From: Nemertoderma westbladi
Taxonomy: Eukaryota > Xenacoelomorpha > Nemertodermatida > Nemertodermatidae
Direction: 5' to 3'
DNA length: 64,000 bases
Assembly: GCA_032718475.1 (NCBI GenBank)
Contig: JAUCBJ010001457.1
Coordinates: forward strand, 62,001 to 126,000
Shown: in pieces, positions 61,828 through 64,000 of the stretch
How positions within the stretch are numbered: position 1 is the stretch's first letter
How the letters are laid out: each line of letters starts with the position of its first letter
Notes under the pieces: generated by a model
What the model was told of the DNA's origin: nothing
Databases searched by the model: none
What the model saw: only the letters and a program-made list of their open reading frames with translations
Position numbers and translations under genes: made by a program

Positions 61828-63072
61828 TTAACGGGAATCCACCGAGTCCGCAGAACACCATTCGTCTTCCGGGTCCGAGTCTGATAGGTTCTCGTCCAAG
61901 TCGTTATCAGACTGGGCTGCAAGGTCGTCGGGCTGTTCTACAGCCAGTCTATTGGAGGAGATCGAACTGCTCCACAGTCGGGGGCTACCCAGCGAGTTGC
62001 TAGGCGACACAGTCTTGAAACACAACCGGATCCGCAGGTCTGCCGGTAGCGACTTGTTGGACTTGTCTTTGTTGGCCTTGTCGAGCTGCCACTTCCGGTA
62101 CGTTACGAATATCCTTTCCCCGTCTATAGACTCTGCGTTACCAAGACAACTCCAGCACTCAGAGTATTCCGACTTACAATTGGACATGGGATGGCGGTTG
62201 GAGAGAGTTTCCAAGTTTACTATGAAGAAAGTGTTAAAGTGAATGTAGAAGAGTTTCTCTTTCTTCATGAGTTTAGTTTTAGAGGAAACCTCTAGTTTAA
62301 TATCATCGTATATTGGTTTCAGGTATTCCATATCGCAAACAAGTAGTTTACTCCGGGAGTGATGGTCATAGGGTTGGCTCTGGAAGAGTTTATCCCCTGC
62401 TATATTGTAGAGGGCGAGTACCAAGGAGTAGGAGTAGAGATGGAGTTGGGGGGACTCTAGATGAACGGATTGTAGGACCACGGGGGTTCGTGTGTAGGTT
62501 AGAGGGGCGTCCAGACCCCGCGGGTACAACATCATTCCGTAGTACTCAACGTACCGTCGTTGACTCGGTATCGTAACCCCTTTGCTGTTGGTTGTCCGCG
62601 CGTGGCCGTAATAAAACAAGGCGTCTAATGAATCCTTATAAAGTCCCGTAAAAAGCATATAAGCGCAAATCATAACGCCTGTGCGACCTTTCCCTGCTTT
62701 ACAATGGATAGCGGCGACGTTTTCTGTGTCGGCAGTCAACCACATGTTGATATCTCGAACGCATTCATCCATACTCGATAAAGTAGGTGGGCAGTGATCA
62801 TCGAAAGGAAAAGACGCCATTCTGTTGTGAAATTTTGAGCCGTCATATTGTCTCTCTGAACATAGATTGTATATTTTATAGTGCTTTTCGTGTTTTTGAT
62901 CTAAAAATCGCAGGACATCGTCGATGTTGTTCCGGTACACACCTTCGAGTTTGTCCGCAGGGAATCCCATTGCTATAATATTTGGGATAATATAAGTTAG
63001 ATCGAGATCGAATCCATCTTCTTGATAACGCCTCTTCTTCTTCGAGACGGCATTTCGCATCATTCTAGCCAT
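61828..63072 (-). CDS. PTEN: PTEN phosphatidylinositol-3,4,5-trisphosphate 3-phosphatase, intronless
   Basis: 414 residues in one uninterrupted frame (human PTEN is 403). It removes the 3-phosphate of PIP3 at the plasma membrane, opposing PI3K/AKT signalling. Visible: N-terminal PIP2-binding basic motif KKKRRYQEDGFDLDLTYI (11-28); phosphatase domain with YRNNIDDV; D92-H93 of the WPD-like loop (FPFDDHCPP); P-loop HCKAGKGRTG with catalytic C124 and R130 at the same numbers as in human; TI-loop KGVTIPSQRRYV (164-175); C2 domain with a Lys-rich CBR3-like loop SSKTKLMKKEK (263-273) and DKANKDKSNK (331-340); acidic tail with SDSDPEDE (397-404). The C-terminus ends VDSR, not the PDZ-binding TKV of vertebrates. 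All expected catalytic residues are present. Animal PTEN genes normally have several introns, so this is either an intact retrogene or an intron-less orthologue. No clear poly(A) tract lies downstream. Confidence 0.93.
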   Translation of the reverse strand: MARMMRNAVSKKKRRYQEDGFDLDLTYIIPNIIAMGFPADKLEGVYRNNIDDVLRFLDQKHEKHYKIYNLCSERQYDGSKFHNRMASFPFDDHCPPTLSSMDECVRDINMWLTADTENVAAIHCKAGKGRTGVMICAYMLFTGLYKDSLDALFYYGHARTTNSKGVTIPSQRRYVEYYGMMLYPRGLDAPLTYTRTPVVLQSVHLESPQLHLYSYSLVLALYNIAGDKLFQSQPYDHHSRSKLLVCDMEYLKPIYDDIKLEVSSKTKLMKKEKLFYIHFNTFFIVNLETLSNRHPMSNCKSEYSECWSCLGNAESIDGERIFVTYRKWQLDKANKDKSNKSLPADLRIRLCFKTVSPSNSLGSPRLWSSSISSNRLAVEQPDDLAAQSDNDLDENLSDSDPEDEWCSADSVDSR

Positions 63073-63783
63073 GCTAATGGTAATATCCTATCGCGTTAAA
63101 ATTAATGTGAAAGCAAGGAAGTATCAGATTACTGACATACTGCCGTAACGTTGTACGGTACCGGTACCTACTGTACCTAGGCTATGGACAATAAATAACT
63201 GAAAGTCTCCCTCTAACTGTGTCAGTTAGTATAGTCAGTCCTAGTCCTAGACTACATTTTCAGAACAGTTGTTTATTGTTGTGTTGGTCAGATAGATAGT
63301 GGCGCATGTTGACCGTAAATTAAAAGTGTGATCTTCAACGGAAATTGAACGTAAGTGAAATAAAGTTTAGTTTATATTGTTTTGGTTAGAAAACACCTAC
63401 ACAGTAAACAGTACATTGCTCCTTTCCCTTAATGTTTTTAATGTAATTAAATTAAGTTTATAAACTCACTATGTATTATGTAAGTTCGCTTGTTCCCCCG
63501 TCGTTTAACTTAATTTATACCAATGTAGTACAGTACCAGGGACGTCGCAGCCACCCCTGCACCCCAGGGGGCGCAAGGCATGTGGGGCGCTGCCGATTTT
63601 TACAATGACGTAGTTTTTCGCGCTCAGCGAAAAAAAAATAAAAGATGGGGCCATGGCGTGTCCAGGGAAGAAATGGGGTCAGATTAGGATTAGTTATACA
63701 CCCTATACCTCTAGCTAGCACACACTAGCTATGAATTGTTCGCCCAACTACTAGGATCGGCATGCTGCATTGCAGCTGCATTT
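63073..63783. other. Upstream region of PTEN and unannotated sequence
   Basis: Possible PTEN 5' UTR/promoter lies in 63073-63500, but no unambiguous TATA box or splice acceptor is identifiable. Around 63537 the CCAGGGACGTCGCAGCC block resembles the CAGGG ends of hAT transposons, but no partner end is in the window. Confidence 0.4.
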
Positions 63784-64000
63784 TTAAGAATGCTGTGCCG
63801 GCTCATCGACAAAATTGCACCGCCACAACTCCCTATCACCCATGACATTTGCTAGATCATCCGCATCTTCAAGGCCAGTGTCCTTTAAGATGCGTCTCAA
63901 GAAAGTCATGGGCTGTCCACCATGCTTATTCACTCCATGAGGCTGCCAAAGTACAAGATTATGCACTGGCTGGTCCTCACGGCGAAAGCAATGTCCTGCA
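63784..64000 (-). pseudogene. LINE ORF2 C-terminal end, continuing beyond the right edge
   Basis: The frame stays open from the window edge and reads AGHCFRREDQPVHNLVLWQP, then GGQPMTFLRRILKDTGL and LANVMGDRELWR. This is the characteristic C-terminal signature of one large LINE group (GHC.R..E, LVLW.P, T....L..DTGL, M.DR..WR). Only the last 72 residues are in the window, with no break seen. The stop is at 63784-63786. Whether the full element is intact cannot be judged. Confidence 0.78.

Noticed and set aside
61952-62978. Plus-strand ORFs opposite PTEN
   Set aside because: Antisense shadows of a well-supported gene.
63537-63640. hAT transposon end (CAGGGACGTCGCAGCC)
   Set aside because: Only one possible end is present, with no partner, transposase or 8-bp duplication visible in the window.

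Overview
The window is animal nuclear DNA from a repeat-rich, AT-leaning genome, most plausibly a marine invertebrate. The evidence is two BEL/Pao LTR retrotransposons, several LINE remnants, DNA-transposon debris, metazoan PTEN and SLC35A genes, and about 26 kb of tandem repeats (roughly 40% of the window). Short palindromes such as TACCGGTA and TAGGCCTA recur throughout. I cannot name the species.

Layout. 1-7633: BEL/Pao copy A on the minus strand, with its 5' end at 7633, an internally deleted polyprotein and a long leader/LTR; its 3' LTR is not in the window. 7.6-9.7 kb: a low-complexity repeat and one possible secreted-peptide exon. 9743-12901: a 3.2-kb element with inverted ends of about 187 bp, carrying a second, nested inverted-repeat element. 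12.9-13.9 kb: a decayed, unrecognised gene. 13.9-15.9 kb: a 44/49/51-bp minisatellite. 16290-16443: a MITE. 16.5-18.4 kb: a LINE reverse-transcriptase remnant merging into a 53-bp minisatellite. 19318-33733: a giant 42-bp satellite of about 343 monomers. 33734-42841: BEL/Pao copy B on the minus strand. 42842-45746: the same 42-bp satellite in the same orientation. The simplest reading is that copy B inserted into the satellite and later lost its 3' half.

45.9-47.5 kb: a 5'-truncated LINE. 47848-48860: an intronless SLC35A3-like nucleotide-sugar transporter with two frameshifts. 50920-51227: a small element flanked by 14-bp direct repeats, with 50-bp inverted arms, tRNA-like A and B boxes and a strong hammerhead-ribozyme core. 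52010-56905: a 56-bp satellite. 57-61.8 kb: mostly unrecognised DNA with a decayed LINE. 61828-63072: an intact, intronless PTEN on the minus strand. 63784-64000: the C-terminal end of another LINE, running off the right edge.

Only PTEN looks like a confidently intact cellular protein gene. The rest is mainly mobile and satellite DNA. The most unusual items are the hammerhead-bearing small element, the satellite/retrotransposon nesting, the minisatellite that starts inside LINE coding sequence, and the intronless PTEN.
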